A DNA stretch of 64,000 nucleotides from Flavobacterium humidisoli (GCF_023272795.1 NZ_CP096829.1:3100001-3164000); one strand, 5' to 3'. Counted from the first letter of the stretch, positions 8,754-19,300 are shown. Notes: generated by a model from the sequence alone, not told the origin. Numbers and translations are program-made.

Positions 8754-9154
8754 TGACATCAAAAGTAACCTATTTAGGAGATTTAAGAACAAGTTCAATT
8801 CACGTGCAATCAGGAAGCGAAATCATTTCTGATGCACCATTAGATAATAACGGAAAAGGTGAGGCATTTTCTCCAACAGATACTGTAGCAAACGCATTAG
8901 CAAGCTGCATGATGACCATTATGGGAATTAAAGCCCGTGATTTGGAAGTAGATTTTGTTGGTTCTACAGCTGAAGTAACTAAGATTATGAATGCTGAACC
9001 AAGAAGAATTGGAGCAATCGAAATTGTATTTCAAATGAAAAGCAATGCTGATGAAAAAAGCAAAACTATTTTAGAGCGTGCTGCTATGACTTGTCCAGTT
9101 TTTCTGAGTTTAAGCAGTGAAATAGAAAAGAAAATTACTTTCAACTGGAATTAA
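8753..9154 (+). CDS. OsmC family protein
   Basis: This 133-residue protein has the two conserved cysteines of the OsmC/Ohr superfamily: Cys52 in ALASCMMTIMG and Cys114 in AAMTCPVFLSLS. These reduce organic hydroperoxides using a thiol donor, usually in the cytoplasm. The fold is complete and there is no signal peptide. Its ATG shares the final A of the preceding gene's TAA, so it is co-translated with the LysM-receptor gene. Why a peroxide-type enzyme is coupled to a wall-binding receptor is unclear. Ohr versus OsmC versus a YhfA-like subclass cannot be settled by eye. A strong terminator follows. Confidence 0.92.
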   Translation: MTSKVTYLGDLRTSSIHVQSGSEIISDAPLDNNGKGEAFSPTDTVANALASCMMTIMGIKARDLEVDFVGSTAEVTKIMNAEPRRIGAIEIVFQMKSNADEKSKTILERAAMTCPVFLSLSSEIEKKITFNWN

Positions 9155-9175
9155 TTTTTTATTTAAATAAGTAAG

Positions 9176-9209
9176 AAAGGAGCTGTCTCAAAAAGATAGC
9201 TCCTTTTTT
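9176..9209 (+). terminator. Rho-independent terminator after the osmC-like gene
   Basis: AAAGGAGCTGTCT (9176-9188) pairs with AGATAGCTCCTTT (9194-9206) around CAAAA, and a T-run follows. Confidence 0.85.
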
Positions 9210-9264
9210 GTAAGCTTTAGAGAAGTGAAATATTTTTTTAGAATCCAAATTTTATGAATGGTCT

Positions 9265-9305
9265 AAAAACAGACAAGAGAGCAACATCTACTTTGCCCTC
9301 TTGTC
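9265..9305 (-). terminator. Terminator of the leftward carbohydrate operon
   Basis: On the minus strand GACAAGAGGGCAA (9305-9293) pairs with TTGCTCTCTTGTC (9284-9272) across an 8-nt loop. A short T-run follows (A5 at 9265-9269 on the plus strand). It comes just after the stop of the last gene of the operon. Confidence 0.75.
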
Positions 9306-9328
9306 CCTCTTTAACTAACCAATATTAT

Positions 9329-10708
9329 TTATTCTGAAAACTCTAATTTTTTAAGTTTATTCCAGCCTCCACGAGTAAAATCTGGGATTTCAACAGGAGC
9401 AGAATTATGGTCTAATGAAATTTCGGTTAATGGGCCAAGGCAAGACCATTCGGCTAAATCGTAAACATCCATATCTAATGGAAGCCCCTTTTGCAGACAG
9501 TGAATTAAACGATAATCCATTATAAAATCCATTCCGCCGTGACCGCCTACTTTTTTAGCTTGTTCTTCAATTCCTTTTGCAATTGGATGTTTGTATTTTT
9601 CCATCAATGCTTTTTTCACTTCTTCAGGAACAAAAGAGTGTGCGCTTAGTTTTTCGTGATTTGGCTTTACATCATCGCTTAATTCTTTTCCGTCCAAAGC
9701 ATAACCTTCCAAGGGATATTTGTTAGCAAATCCTTTTGTGCCACTCAATTGATACATTCTGCTATATGGACGAGGAGAAGTCACATCGTGCTGAATCTGA
9801 ATTGTTTTTCCATTTTCAGTACGAATCATTGTCATGGTATGATCTCCATTTCTAAAATCTTTAATTTCCTGTCCTGATTTTTCTTTGATGTAAGCGGGAT
9901 TTCCAACCGCTTTTGTATCCATAGAAACCAAGAAATTCATTTTGTCACCACGATGAATATTTAATGCCTGACACGCAGGCCCCATACCGTGTGTCGCATA
10001 AACATCACCGCGGTGTTTGATGTTATAATCCATTCTCCAATTGTTCCAATATTCTCCCCAAAAAGGTTGTAAACCATGAATATAAGAACCTTCAGCATGA
10101 AGAATTTCGCCAAAAACACCTTGTTGTGCCATGTTTAAAGTGGTCAGTTCGAAGAAATCATAAACGCAATTTTCCAATTGCATGCAATGTTTTCTTGTTT
10201 TTTCTGAAGTATCAATAAGTTCCCAAATTTCTTTCATGGTTAAAGCGCCAGGAACTTCAATCGCAACATGTTTTCCGTCTTTCATGGCTTGAACTCCGAT
10301 AGAAGCATGATGAAGCCAGTCTGTCGCAACATACACTAAATCTACGTTTGGCAATGCTGTAACTTTTCTCCAAGCATTTTCATCACCGTAGAATTCTTGT
10401 GCTTTTGGAAAACCGGCTTTCGTTAAAATTTCATTTGATTTCGCAGTATTTTCCTGAGTCATGTCGCACAACGCTACAATTTCTACACCCGGAATATGTG
10501 TCATACGTTCAACTGCTCCAGGCCCACGCATTCCAAGGCCGATAAAAGCAACACGAACGGTTGGAATCGGGTCTGCTGCCATTCTCAATACATCTTGCTG
10601 TCCTTTTGCTCGTGCAGGTGTTTTAGTCTTAATCATTTGTGCGGTTGCAATTGTCCATCCGAACAAAAGAAAAAGAACTATAGTAGATTTTAAAAAGGTA
10701 GTTTTCAT
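9329..10708 (-). CDS. Exported Gfo/Idh/MocA protein, GH109-like
   Basis: The product is 459 residues from the ATG at 10708, which begins the signal peptide MKTTFLKSTIVLFLLFG..TATAQ. An upstream in-frame start would add 24 residues before it. The NAD-binding Rossmann motif GLGMRGPG (57-64) follows. The later segments THGMGP, HDVTSPRPY, GGHGGMDF and DVYDLAEWS resemble my recollection of the GH109 alpha-N-acetylgalactosaminidase from Elizabethkingia. GH109 enzymes use bound NAD+ and a transient C3 oxidation to cleave glycosidic bonds. Other Gfo/Idh/MocA oxidoreductases share the fold, so the substrate is not proven. No twin-arginine motif is visible, although an NAD-loaded exported protein would usually be expected to use Tat. 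Last gene of the leftward operon. Confidence 0.85.
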   Translation of the reverse strand: MKTTFLKSTIVLFLLFGWTIATAQMIKTKTPARAKGQQDVLRMAADPIPTVRVAFIGLGMRGPGAVERMTHIPGVEIVALCDMTQENTAKSNEILTKAGFPKAQEFYGDENAWRKVTALPNVDLVYVATDWLHHASIGVQAMKDGKHVAIEVPGALTMKEIWELIDTSEKTRKHCMQLENCVYDFFELTTLNMAQQGVFGEILHAEGSYIHGLQPFWGEYWNNWRMDYNIKHRGDVYATHGMGPACQALNIHRGDKMNFLVSMDTKAVGNPAYIKEKSGQEIKDFRNGDHTMTMIRTENGKTIQIQHDVTSPRPYSRMYQLSGTKGFANKYPLEGYALDGKELSDDVKPNHEKLSAHSFVPEEVKKALMEKYKHPIAKGIEEQAKKVGGHGGMDFIMDYRLIHCLQKGLPLDMDVYDLAEWSCLGPLTEISLDHNSAPVEIPDFTRGGWNKLKKLEFSE

Positions 10709-10732
10709 GAGTGATTTTGTTAGATAATTTTT

Positions 10733-10769
10733 AAAAATAACCTCTCTAATGAACCAGATTAGAGAGGTT
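10733..10769 (-). terminator. Stem-loop between the M1 peptidase and GH109-like genes
   Basis: AACCTCTCTAAT and ATTAGAGAGGTT (10739-10750 and 10758-10769) form a perfect 12-bp stem with a 7-nt loop. On the minus strand it is followed by TATTTTT. It could be a partial terminator or an RNA-processing stem lowering expression of the last gene. Confidence 0.6.
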
Positions 10770-10804
10770 TTCAAAAACAAAACAGATTCTAAGGATTCTA
10801 ATAA

Positions 10805-12988
10805 TTATTTTTGACTACTAAATCTTTTCATTAATGGTGTCACATGTTTTTGAGTGTCATCATCTAATGAAGCCAATGCTTTATCTGCTTCGGCTGGCGC
10901 ATATTTTGTTAATCCTGTAATTCCTGCTGCAATTACGTTGTAGGATTGCTCCTTAATACTTTCTTCCATCAATGCTTTATAAGAAGCATCACCAGTAGAA
11001 GCTAATTTTACAATAGCATTTGCTCTGGCAATGGTCTTTTTATCGTTTTTAGCAATGTCAAGAAGTGTTTTTAAAACCTGATCTTTGGTTTGTTTTTCAT
11101 TTAAATCAATTGCTTTGATGCTCAGTACTCGTAAGTCTTCTTGAGGATCTTTTAAACCTTCCAGTAAAATAAGTTGCGATTCCTGACTTCTGTCTTTTGA
11201 AGCAAATTTTATAGCTTCAATTCGGTTGTAATACGATGGCGCATTTTTATACTGAAAAAGATAATCAACAGCCGTTTTTTTATCTACATTCACTTCGCCA
11301 ACTAGGATTTTATCTGGATCTAAATCTACAAATTCAGGTTTTGAAGGAAGGTCAAAGCTGAAACTTTGTTCTCTTTTAGTAATTAAAATATCCTTTCTTA
11401 TTTTAGTTCCGTTTACGTAAAAATCAACTTTTAAAGGCAACGTAAAGGTTTGTACTACACTATCCTGAGATTGACTAATCGTAATGATAATTTTTCCGTT
11501 GGCGTATTTGTAAGTCACATCAAGAATAGGACTTCCAGCATTGTAATACCACTGATCAAAATAAGGCAACCAGTCTTTTCCAGTCACTTCTTCCATCGAT
11601 AAGCGCAGTTGGTGCGGTTCGCCAGATTTGTAAGCATTAGTCGTTAAATAATGATTCAATCCTTTAAAAAAGGCTTCGTCACCCATTTGGTTTTTCATGG
11701 CATACAAAATAATAGAACCTTTAGAATAGCTGATATTATCAAACATATCGTCTGCATTGTTGTAATGAAAACGTGCTAAAATAGGACTGTCACCATTTTT
11801 TTGAGAGCGTAAATAATTCTGCAATTTTTCATAACGTGATCTGTCTTCTCCATCTTGTCCAGCATCGTGACCATGCCAAAGCACTTCTCCAAAAGTGGCA
11901 AACGATTCATTCATTGTTAAGTTTGACCAAGATTCAGCTGTAACATAATCTCCAAACCATTGATGAAAAAGTTCGTGAGCAATGGTGCTTTCCTGATTAT
12001 CATCTAATAATTCTCGCTCTGTTTTTTGAACATATTCGCCATGAACTGTCGCTGAAGTATTTTCCATTGCGCCTCCAAAATAGTCTTTCACTACAATTTG
12101 CGCATATTTTGCCCAAGGATATTCTACTCCAAGCATTTTGCTGTAAAAATTCATCATATCTGGCGTTTTGTAAAAAATCTGTTTAGCATAAGGCGCATAT
12201 TTTGGCTCTAAATAATAGCTTACTTCTTTACCATTATAAGAATCTTTATAGATTTTAAAATCTCCAACGGCCATCATAAATAAATAGGGAGCATTTGGCT
12301 GTTCCATTTTCCAGATATCGGTTCTTGTTCCGTCTTTATTTACTTTTTGTGAAGTTAATTTACCGTTTGAAAGTGTGGTATATTTTGCCTCAACTGTTAT
12401 CGCAATTTCAGATGTTGTTTTCTGATTTGGTTTGTCGATTGTCGGGAACCAGCAAGAGGAAGCTTCCGTTTCGCCTTGAGTCCAAATTTGTGTTGGTTTG
12501 TCTCCTTTTCCGTCAGGATTAATAAAATACAATCCGTTTGAGTTGGTAATCGATTCGCCAGCTTTGCTTTTCAGTTCTGCTGGTTTTGCGGTGTAATTAA
12601 TGTAAATCGTATACTTTTCAGTGCTTTTGTATGTTCTGTTTAAAGCGATTGAAAGTTCTTCGTTATCGTATTTGTATTGCAACGGAATACTTTTTTTACC
12701 GTCAATAATAGCAATTTCTTTGAAATCCATTCCTTTTGCATCCAGTTTAAGCGAATCGGTTTCGTAAAAATGCGGTTTTAAGGTAATCCATTCTTTTCCG
12801 TACAAATAACGTTTTCCGTAATCGAATGAAACTTCCAGCTTGGTATGAATTAAATCATGCGTTTTTAAAGGAGTAGTGCGATAAATTGACAATTCATCAG
12901 TCTTTTCTGCTTTGTTTTGTGCTTCTATTTTTGGACTCATCAAAAGGACAAGACCAAAAAAAGAATATTTAAAAAAAAGGTTTTTCAT
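10805..12988 (-). CDS. M1 family zinc aminopeptidase
   Basis: The product is 727 residues from the ATG at 12988, which begins MKNLFFKYSFFGLVLLM with a signal peptide ending IEAQ. A longer in-frame start would overlap the preceding gene, so I rejected it. The M1 hallmarks are GGAMEN at 305-310 (substrate N-terminus recognition), HELFH at 338-342 and the third zinc ligand Glu361 in NESFA. The C-terminal 170 residues form helical HEAT-like repeats. It removes N-terminal residues from peptides in the periplasm or at the cell surface. In this operon it may trim the peptide part of glycopeptides. It starts 22 bp after the DUF5107 gene ends. Confidence 0.93.
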   Translation of the reverse strand: MKNLFFKYSFFGLVLLMSPKIEAQNKAEKTDELSIYRTTPLKTHDLIHTKLEVSFDYGKRYLYGKEWITLKPHFYETDSLKLDAKGMDFKEIAIIDGKKSIPLQYKYDNEELSIALNRTYKSTEKYTIYINYTAKPAELKSKAGESITNSNGLYFINPDGKGDKPTQIWTQGETEASSCWFPTIDKPNQKTTSEIAITVEAKYTTLSNGKLTSQKVNKDGTRTDIWKMEQPNAPYLFMMAVGDFKIYKDSYNGKEVSYYLEPKYAPYAKQIFYKTPDMMNFYSKMLGVEYPWAKYAQIVVKDYFGGAMENTSATVHGEYVQKTERELLDDNQESTIAHELFHQWFGDYVTAESWSNLTMNESFATFGEVLWHGHDAGQDGEDRSRYEKLQNYLRSQKNGDSPILARFHYNNADDMFDNISYSKGSIILYAMKNQMGDEAFFKGLNHYLTTNAYKSGEPHQLRLSMEEVTGKDWLPYFDQWYYNAGSPILDVTYKYANGKIIITISQSQDSVVQTFTLPLKVDFYVNGTKIRKDILITKREQSFSFDLPSKPEFVDLDPDKILVGEVNVDKKTAVDYLFQYKNAPSYYNRIEAIKFASKDRSQESQLILLEGLKDPQEDLRVLSIKAIDLNEKQTKDQVLKTLLDIAKNDKKTIARANAIVKLASTGDASYKALMEESIKEQSYNVIAAGITGLTKYAPAEADKALASLDDDTQKHVTPLMKRFSSQK

Positions 12989-13010
12989 TTTAATTGTTTT
13001 TGAAAGTTCT

Positions 13011-16000
13011 TTACAGTTTTTCGATAATTCTAACTTCTCCGTCTTTTTCATCTTCACTTAAAATATTAGATTGTTTTTTGGTGTAAGACAAGAAAGTCCA
13101 CTGTACTATTTTATTGGTCGGATACAAGTCTGCTTGAGTTTTAATCCATTTTTCAGCCTCCTGAGCTGATGAAGTTTTTTCTATCGCCCAAGCCGAAATC
13201 AATTGATTGGCTGGAAGAAAATTCATAACCGTATTATCCACTACAGGCTGAAAAGCGACGATTTTTTCTAAAGATTTCGAAGCCATTTCTTTGTTTCCAA
13301 GATTGGTATAACATTGATAATCCAGCCAGTTTTCTAGTCTTTCATCTATGTTTTCGTCATAAGGTTTTCCTACGCCTAAATTTTCTGGGAACAGTTTGGC
13401 ATCGGCAATAAATTGCAATGCTTTTTTGTATTGTTTGTTTTTGATTTCTGCCAAAGCCTGCATCAATTTAGCTTCGTGATACAATTGTCGTCCTGCAATT
13501 GCGCCTTCAAAAGGAAGGATTTGCAATTTGGTTAAGAAAATATCAGCTTCACGGTATTTTTTGTTCAGCAACAATGTTTTGGCATATAACATTCCGATCA
13601 AATAATTGTCTTGATGTTTTTTATAAAAAGATTCAGCTGTAGTAAGCGCTTTGTCAAATTGTTTTTGAGCGATGTAATGTTCTGCAAGCATTTTATGGTA
13701 TCTCCAGCCTTGCGGATCTAATTTTATAGCCTGCTGAAGACTTGCCAATACAACTGCAGCATCATCTTTAAATAAAGAAGCTTTAGCTCCATAAAAAGCA
13801 GGATCATTTGGTTTTGTACCGCATTGAGAAAATAATTCTTTTGCCTGAGAAATTTCATTACGATTCCATTCAATTAAACCTAAATGATATTTTAATTGGT
13901 ATTGATCGTTGGTCTGAATTAATTTCTTTAAGATTTCAGCGGTTTCATTTCTGAAAGGAAAACTAGTACCAGGTTTGATTTTACTTACGTCAACTGGTTT
14001 GTTTTCTAAAAATGCTTTCCAATATATAATTTCGGCACTTTGTTCTGCAATAGAAAACACTTTTAAAGCCTCTTCTTTTCGGCTAATATTATTGTACCAA
14101 ATTCCTAATTCAAGAAAAGTTTGTTCTGGCATTTCGTTTTGAATGGCAGCAGTAAAAGCATTTTTTGAATCGTTTGAATTATTCGAAAGGTATTTTTCAA
14201 AATCAGCAAAATGATTCAGCGGATCTAATTTTGTAATGGTTTTTAAAACCGAATTAGCTTTATCCGAATTATTTTCAAGACGATACAAAACGGCCAAAAC
14301 CTGTAAACCTTCTACATTATATTGATTATTCAGAAGACTTTTCTCGGCATATTCAACAGCTTTTGGCAAATCGTTTTCTGCCAAATAAATTTTGCTTAAA
14401 GCGGTGTAAGCCGGACTACGGAATTCAACGCTTGCCGCAGCAATATCAAAACCGTCTTTTGCATCGGTGTTATTTCCTAAATGGAAATTAGCCAAAGCAT
14501 AAAAATAATTTGCCGCAGGGTCGTAAGTATCTATCGCTAAAGCTTTGCTTGCTGTATTTACCGCTCCTTTGTAATCTAATTTTCTGATTTGTAAAGATGC
14601 CAATGCAGAAAGAGCAGGAGCGTAGTTTGGATCTAATTTCAAACAAGCATTAAGTTTATCTTCAGCTAGAATATAATCTTTAAAACTGATGTAATTTTTT
14701 CCCTGCAGATACAATCCGTAAACCGAATTATGATCAAAGTTTTTTGGAATTTCTACTGGACGATTAATATTTCCATCTTCAGGAGCACCGTTCCAAACTA
14801 GTTTATTGCCACCTAAAATAAATTTCAATTTATTAAAATCAGCTTTTACCTGAATCGAATCTTTAAATGTTTGGAGCGTATTCAAAGTAATATCTTTAGA
14901 ATACACTTTTTTATCGCCTTCGAAAACTTCAATTTTTTCATTTAGTTTTTGAAGCGGAGAGAAATAGATTTTCAGCCAGCCATTTTCATTTTTTATATTA
15001 ACGGCACCATAATTATTTGCCTTTACAAAACCTTTTGTCTGTTTTACCGGAAACCAGTATTCGGTCCAAGTATCGGTTTGATAAGGCGCAAAGGAACGTT
15101 GTTTAAAAGGCGTAAGATTACTGCTTTCGCTTGCCTGATTAAATAATCTTCCGCTTTGCACTTCTACGTATTGTCCGTCAGTATCAGTTAATAATTTTTC
15201 CCAAATCATTCCTTGCTGCGACAATCCCCAAATCCATATTTTTTTGCCAGGCTTATCGTCATGATTGCCATATCTTCCCATTCCGAAATCTTCGTCATGA
15301 TAATATCCTCCAAAGAAATCATCATATTTCCCGAAAACGTGATACGATTTATAACCGCCGAAATTATTGTTTTTGTAGAAAGATAAGTCTTTGCCATTTT
15401 CTTTGTCAATTGGCCACGAATTGTATTCTCCGTTATGGCCAATATAAGTTTGTCCTGGATAAATAAACTGCAGATTTTCAGATGCTTTTATTCCTGTATT
15501 CATCCAAGTATAATAAGGCTGCTCAAATTCGGTTGTATTGGACCAAAATGAATTTGTGGTGAAATACGCTTTATCTTTTGGCAGATTGATGTCTAATTTC
15601 CAAGAAGTTCTCGTTAATAAATCTAAGACTCCGATTACGCAGCTAATGCTTCCATCTTCTTGGTTTATGATTTTATAATCGACAGGAGTGGCACAGTTTG
15701 GTGTGTGTCCGATAATTCCATAATTACCTTCAACACCGCCGCTTGTCCAAGGTCCGCGCATGGCAATGTCTCTAAATTTTACCACATGATTATTGTACAC
15801 AATATCTTTTCCTGTAGATTTTTCTATAGCCGACCAGACTTTTCCGCCAATTTCTGGCAAAATCATCAGTTTGATATAATCATTTTCGATTTCGATCACT
15901 TTCCATTCTTTTTGAACAGGTTTATCTGTAAAACCGTCAAAACGGAAATACGGATAAAACTTGGTATCTGGTTTGGGAATCGGATCTGGATCTGAGAAAG

Positions 16001-16106
16001 GATATGTGGCAAATACTTTTTTGTATTCTTTTATAGTGGGTTTGTTTTGTGCTGTGACAAAGAGGCTTCCAAAAAGTAGAATTGATAATAATGGTTTGAA
16101 TTTCAT
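13011..16106 (-). CDS. DUF5107 and TPR-repeat exported protein
   Basis: The product is 1031 residues with a signal peptide ending FVTAQ (about 20). The N-terminal half (about 25-450) has aromatic-rich beta-sandwich character with ILPEIGGKVWSAIEKSTG, GPWTSGGVEGNYGIIGHTPN and WTEYWFPVKQTKGF. This matches the DUF5107 type and recalls carbohydrate-binding mutarotase-like folds. From about 465 to 1000 it is a tandem array of TPR helices (LDPNYAPALSALASLQ, LDPLNHFADF). DUF5107-TPR proteins occur in sugar-utilisation loci of Bacteroidota, and a glycan-processing or binding role is likely, but no reaction can be assigned from sequence. The preceding gene in the operon is 208 bp away, with a palindromic repeat between them. 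Confidence 0.85.
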   Translation of the reverse strand: MKFKPLLSILLFGSLFVTAQNKPTIKEYKKVFATYPFSDPDPIPKPDTKFYPYFRFDGFTDKPVQKEWKVIEIENDYIKLMILPEIGGKVWSAIEKSTGKDIVYNNHVVKFRDIAMRGPWTSGGVEGNYGIIGHTPNCATPVDYKIINQEDGSISCVIGVLDLLTRTSWKLDINLPKDKAYFTTNSFWSNTTEFEQPYYTWMNTGIKASENLQFIYPGQTYIGHNGEYNSWPIDKENGKDLSFYKNNNFGGYKSYHVFGKYDDFFGGYYHDEDFGMGRYGNHDDKPGKKIWIWGLSQQGMIWEKLLTDTDGQYVEVQSGRLFNQASESSNLTPFKQRSFAPYQTDTWTEYWFPVKQTKGFVKANNYGAVNIKNENGWLKIYFSPLQKLNEKIEVFEGDKKVYSKDITLNTLQTFKDSIQVKADFNKLKFILGGNKLVWNGAPEDGNINRPVEIPKNFDHNSVYGLYLQGKNYISFKDYILAEDKLNACLKLDPNYAPALSALASLQIRKLDYKGAVNTASKALAIDTYDPAANYFYALANFHLGNNTDAKDGFDIAAASVEFRSPAYTALSKIYLAENDLPKAVEYAEKSLLNNQYNVEGLQVLAVLYRLENNSDKANSVLKTITKLDPLNHFADFEKYLSNNSNDSKNAFTAAIQNEMPEQTFLELGIWYNNISRKEEALKVFSIAEQSAEIIYWKAFLENKPVDVSKIKPGTSFPFRNETAEILKKLIQTNDQYQLKYHLGLIEWNRNEISQAKELFSQCGTKPNDPAFYGAKASLFKDDAAVVLASLQQAIKLDPQGWRYHKMLAEHYIAQKQFDKALTTAESFYKKHQDNYLIGMLYAKTLLLNKKYREADIFLTKLQILPFEGAIAGRQLYHEAKLMQALAEIKNKQYKKALQFIADAKLFPENLGVGKPYDENIDERLENWLDYQCYTNLGNKEMASKSLEKIVAFQPVVDNTVMNFLPANQLISAWAIEKTSSAQEAEKWIKTQADLYPTNKIVQWTFLSYTKKQSNILSEDEKDGEVRIIEKL

Positions 16107-16157
16107 GATGGAGAGCTTGGTTATTTGTGGTTATTTCGTAATAGTTATTGTGTGAAA

Positions 16158-16292
16158 GTCCCAGCGGGACGTAATATTTATAGAAATACAATTTTATGTC
16201 GATAGAAGCCCCAGCGGGGCGATATATTTCGCTCCGCTGGAGCTTTATAAAATCGTGATGAATTATCTATAAATATTACGCTCCTCTGGAGC
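16158..16292. repeat. REP-like element of four short palindromes
   Basis: Four 13-bp hairpins lie in a row: GTCCCAGCGGGAC (16158-16170), GCCCCAGCGGGGC (16208-16220), GCTCCGCTGGAGC (16231-16243) and GCTCCTCTGGAGC (16280-16292). The outer two are flanked by inverted AT-rich tails (GTAATATTTATAGA at 16171 and TCTATAAATATTAC ending at 16279), so the unit is itself a larger inverted repeat. It lies inside the operon, between the large hydrolase-like gene and the DUF5107 gene. Confidence 0.8.
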
Positions 16293-16314
16293 TTAGACTA
16301 ATCGGGTCTATTAA

Positions 16315-19300
16315 TTACTTAACAATCAATAACCATCCTTTTCCCTTCGGAACAGTTATTTCGTCTTTTGCTGTAAATGTTTTAGCTGGCTGGAAATTAG
16401 TAACTTCTGGAGCTGTAATAGTTGCTTTTGCAGGATTGATTCCTAGTTTTTTCCAGTCGATATTCAGTTTTACATTTACATCAGCATCTGCCCAGCTTGC
16501 AATTGAAATTAAAGCCGTTCCGTTCTTTTTGTAAACTGTTGCCAAAACTTTAGCATTGTTTGTTTTTACAGGACAATTTTCGCTCCAGTATCCAATCATT
16601 TCAGAGCCTTTAATTCCGAAAGAATCCCATACTTTCCAGATGTTTCTTGGGTCAGCACCATCGCTCCAAGGCAATCTGTTTGTCATTCCGTAAACCATTC
16701 CTCTCCACGGATTTCCGCCATCTTGAAGCATTTCGCCCATTAATCCGAAAGGAATTCCGCTTACCTCGGTTAAGAAAAAGTCAGGTTGGTTTTTTTCGTA
16801 ATCAAAATATTCTCCAAACCATAATTTATTGATGTACGGGAAATGCTCCATGTATAAATTGGCACTGTTATTAAATCCGTCACTTTTGTTGTATTGATTC
16901 GCACTGTGTAAATCGATAATTCCAGGATGTCCGTCTTTAGTCAGAACTCTTTTGATACGTTTCATTGTGATTCTGTCAAAAGCAACATCGTCCAGATAAA
17001 TTCCGTCAATACCCACATTTTGAGTAAGCCAGTTCATTCCTTCCACATAATAATTGTGCCAACGGTTCATGCCGCTGTTTACGATTGCTGCATCTTTAAT
17101 TTCAGGAACAAACCAAGCTGCGATATAATCGTCGCCAACATGTTCTTGAAGCCAAGAGAATCCGCCTCCTTTTCCTGGAGAATAAATTTCGTGGCCTAAA
17201 CTTCTTAAAGCGAAAGTCTCATAAGCTTTGTTTGAAACCTCTCTACCGGTATTGTAGATTTTTACTTTTAAACCTTTTTGATGTGCTTCATCGATATACG
17301 TTTTCATCTTTTTAAATTCGATAAAAGGATAATTGATATATGGATTGATTGCGTTTGCGTGGTGAATATTAATTACCGTTGCACCAGTTTTAGCAATAGA
17401 ATCGATCGGGCTGTATTTGTGGTAAAACTTTGTATCCCATTGAAAATCTGTGTTTATAGTATGGAATGGCGTAATCAACAAGTTGAAATTATAATATAAA
17501 ACATCGCCTTTTTTCATTGTTCTAGCGCCACTATAAGCATTTACTACAACCGATTTTGGGTTTGGTGTAATGGTAATTCCACCTTTGTTGTCATTACCCC
17601 AAGAAGTTGGCAATAATAAAGGTTTTTGCAAATAGAAATTGGTGTTTAATGGACGGCTGTATTTTTCGTCTCTAAGAGAAAATTGTAATCCAGAATTTAC
17701 AGCACCAATCCAAGCACCGTCTTGATTTTTGTGAGCAACGTCCCATTTCCAGTCAAAAGTTGCAGGCCGATCTCCGCCTTTTTGACCTAATCCCATCATG
17801 TATTTTGCAGAAGCTGGCTGCATAGGCATTTGGAAATTGATATCATTAAAAGAAACATCTTCAAGAGCAGTAACTTTTACTGTATAATGTACAAAACCGT
17901 CAAATTCAACAGAGGCATTAATATCCATTTGAACTGATTTTGAAGTCGAGGTGTTTTCCCAAGAAACGGTTCCAGCTTCTTTTTTAGTAAATTTTACACC
18001 ACTGTTTTTCCATTGTGCTTCTTTTCCAGATGCATCAACAAAATGAAAATCAATTGGAGAACTTAAAATGTCATTTGCTTTTGTAGTTACTGTAGTCATT
18101 TCTGGAGTAAAGAACGTCTGAATTTGTGCAGGAAACCCGTTTGGAGCTAGAATCAGTTTTCTTCCTAATAAAGCAATTTCAGAATTGTTTACCGTTAATG
18201 GAGTATAAGGCGCAATAACTGTATTTTCTTGCGCTAATGTGGAGTTTAACCATTTTAAACGTGTCATTTTCTCAGGACTGTCAATGCCGCCGTTTTTGGT
18301 TACTTCGTTAGAAACTGTTATTTGAAGATTGATTTCTTTTGATTTTCCGTCAGCTGTAACTGTTGCTTTTCCTGCATAAGTTCCAGCCGCTGCCGTTTGC
18401 GGAACATCGATACCGCACCACATAGCCTGAATTTTTCCTTTTGAAACCGAAACAATACTAGCAAATGGACTGCCATCATATCTTGTTCCGTCCGTATTAA
18501 TACAGCTGATATCTTTAGCATCTATAGTTGCACCAGTTGTACTAACTAAATTGGTAAAAGATACTTTTACATTTTTTAAATCTTCAAGAGCGTAAACACC
18601 TAATTGAAAAGCTAAATATTCGCCTTTCATTGCGGTATCAGCAAAACTGTTTTGAACGCCTTTCTGAATCCATCTTTGCGGTAAATCTGATTTTAATTTA
18701 ATAGAATGTTCTCTGTCTTCTGGGAAAACTAAGAAAGAATTTCCGCTATTTTTTGCCACAAGAGCAGAAGTCTCAGCAGCTGTAGCAATTACTTCCATTG
18801 GGTAAAAACTATTGAAAGCATTTACGCTCTGAATCTCTGTTACAGCAGTATTGTCTTTTAAGTTTGCTTTTATATTAGAAAGCCATTGTGCATCGGCTTT
18901 GTTTTCAGGTTTTTGATAAATTCCTTTTGGATAATTTGCCGTTCCTTCGTCTACATAAGGCATATAATAAACGTAATATGTTCCTTTTCCAGAAATGGGT
19001 TCAAAGAAAATAGTTCCGTTTTCTCTATTAATGTTTTCGGTTTTTATATTCTGAACTTCCTTTCCAGATGCATCCTGAACAATGATTTTTTTAAGTTCTG
19101 GATTTGTATCTCTTCTTCGCCATTCGATAGTTGTTTTAGCAACATTTCCTGAACCAGTAAAAGCAATTACAGCGCGGTGATTTCCTAATTGATTCGGATT
19201 CCAGCTGTCATTTCCGTCTGAATATTTAATTTGTGCAGTTAGAGGAATGCTGATCGTGATAAAACACATAATCAATATTCTTCTTAAAAGCGTTGTGTTG

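Noticed and set aside
10709..10780. Longer N-terminus for the GH109-like protein
   Set aside because: The added 24 residues precede a normal signal peptide and cover the stem-loop upstream of the gene.
12989..13057. Longer N-terminus for the M1 peptidase
   Set aside because: It would overlap the DUF5107 coding region and place a charged stretch before a clear signal peptide.
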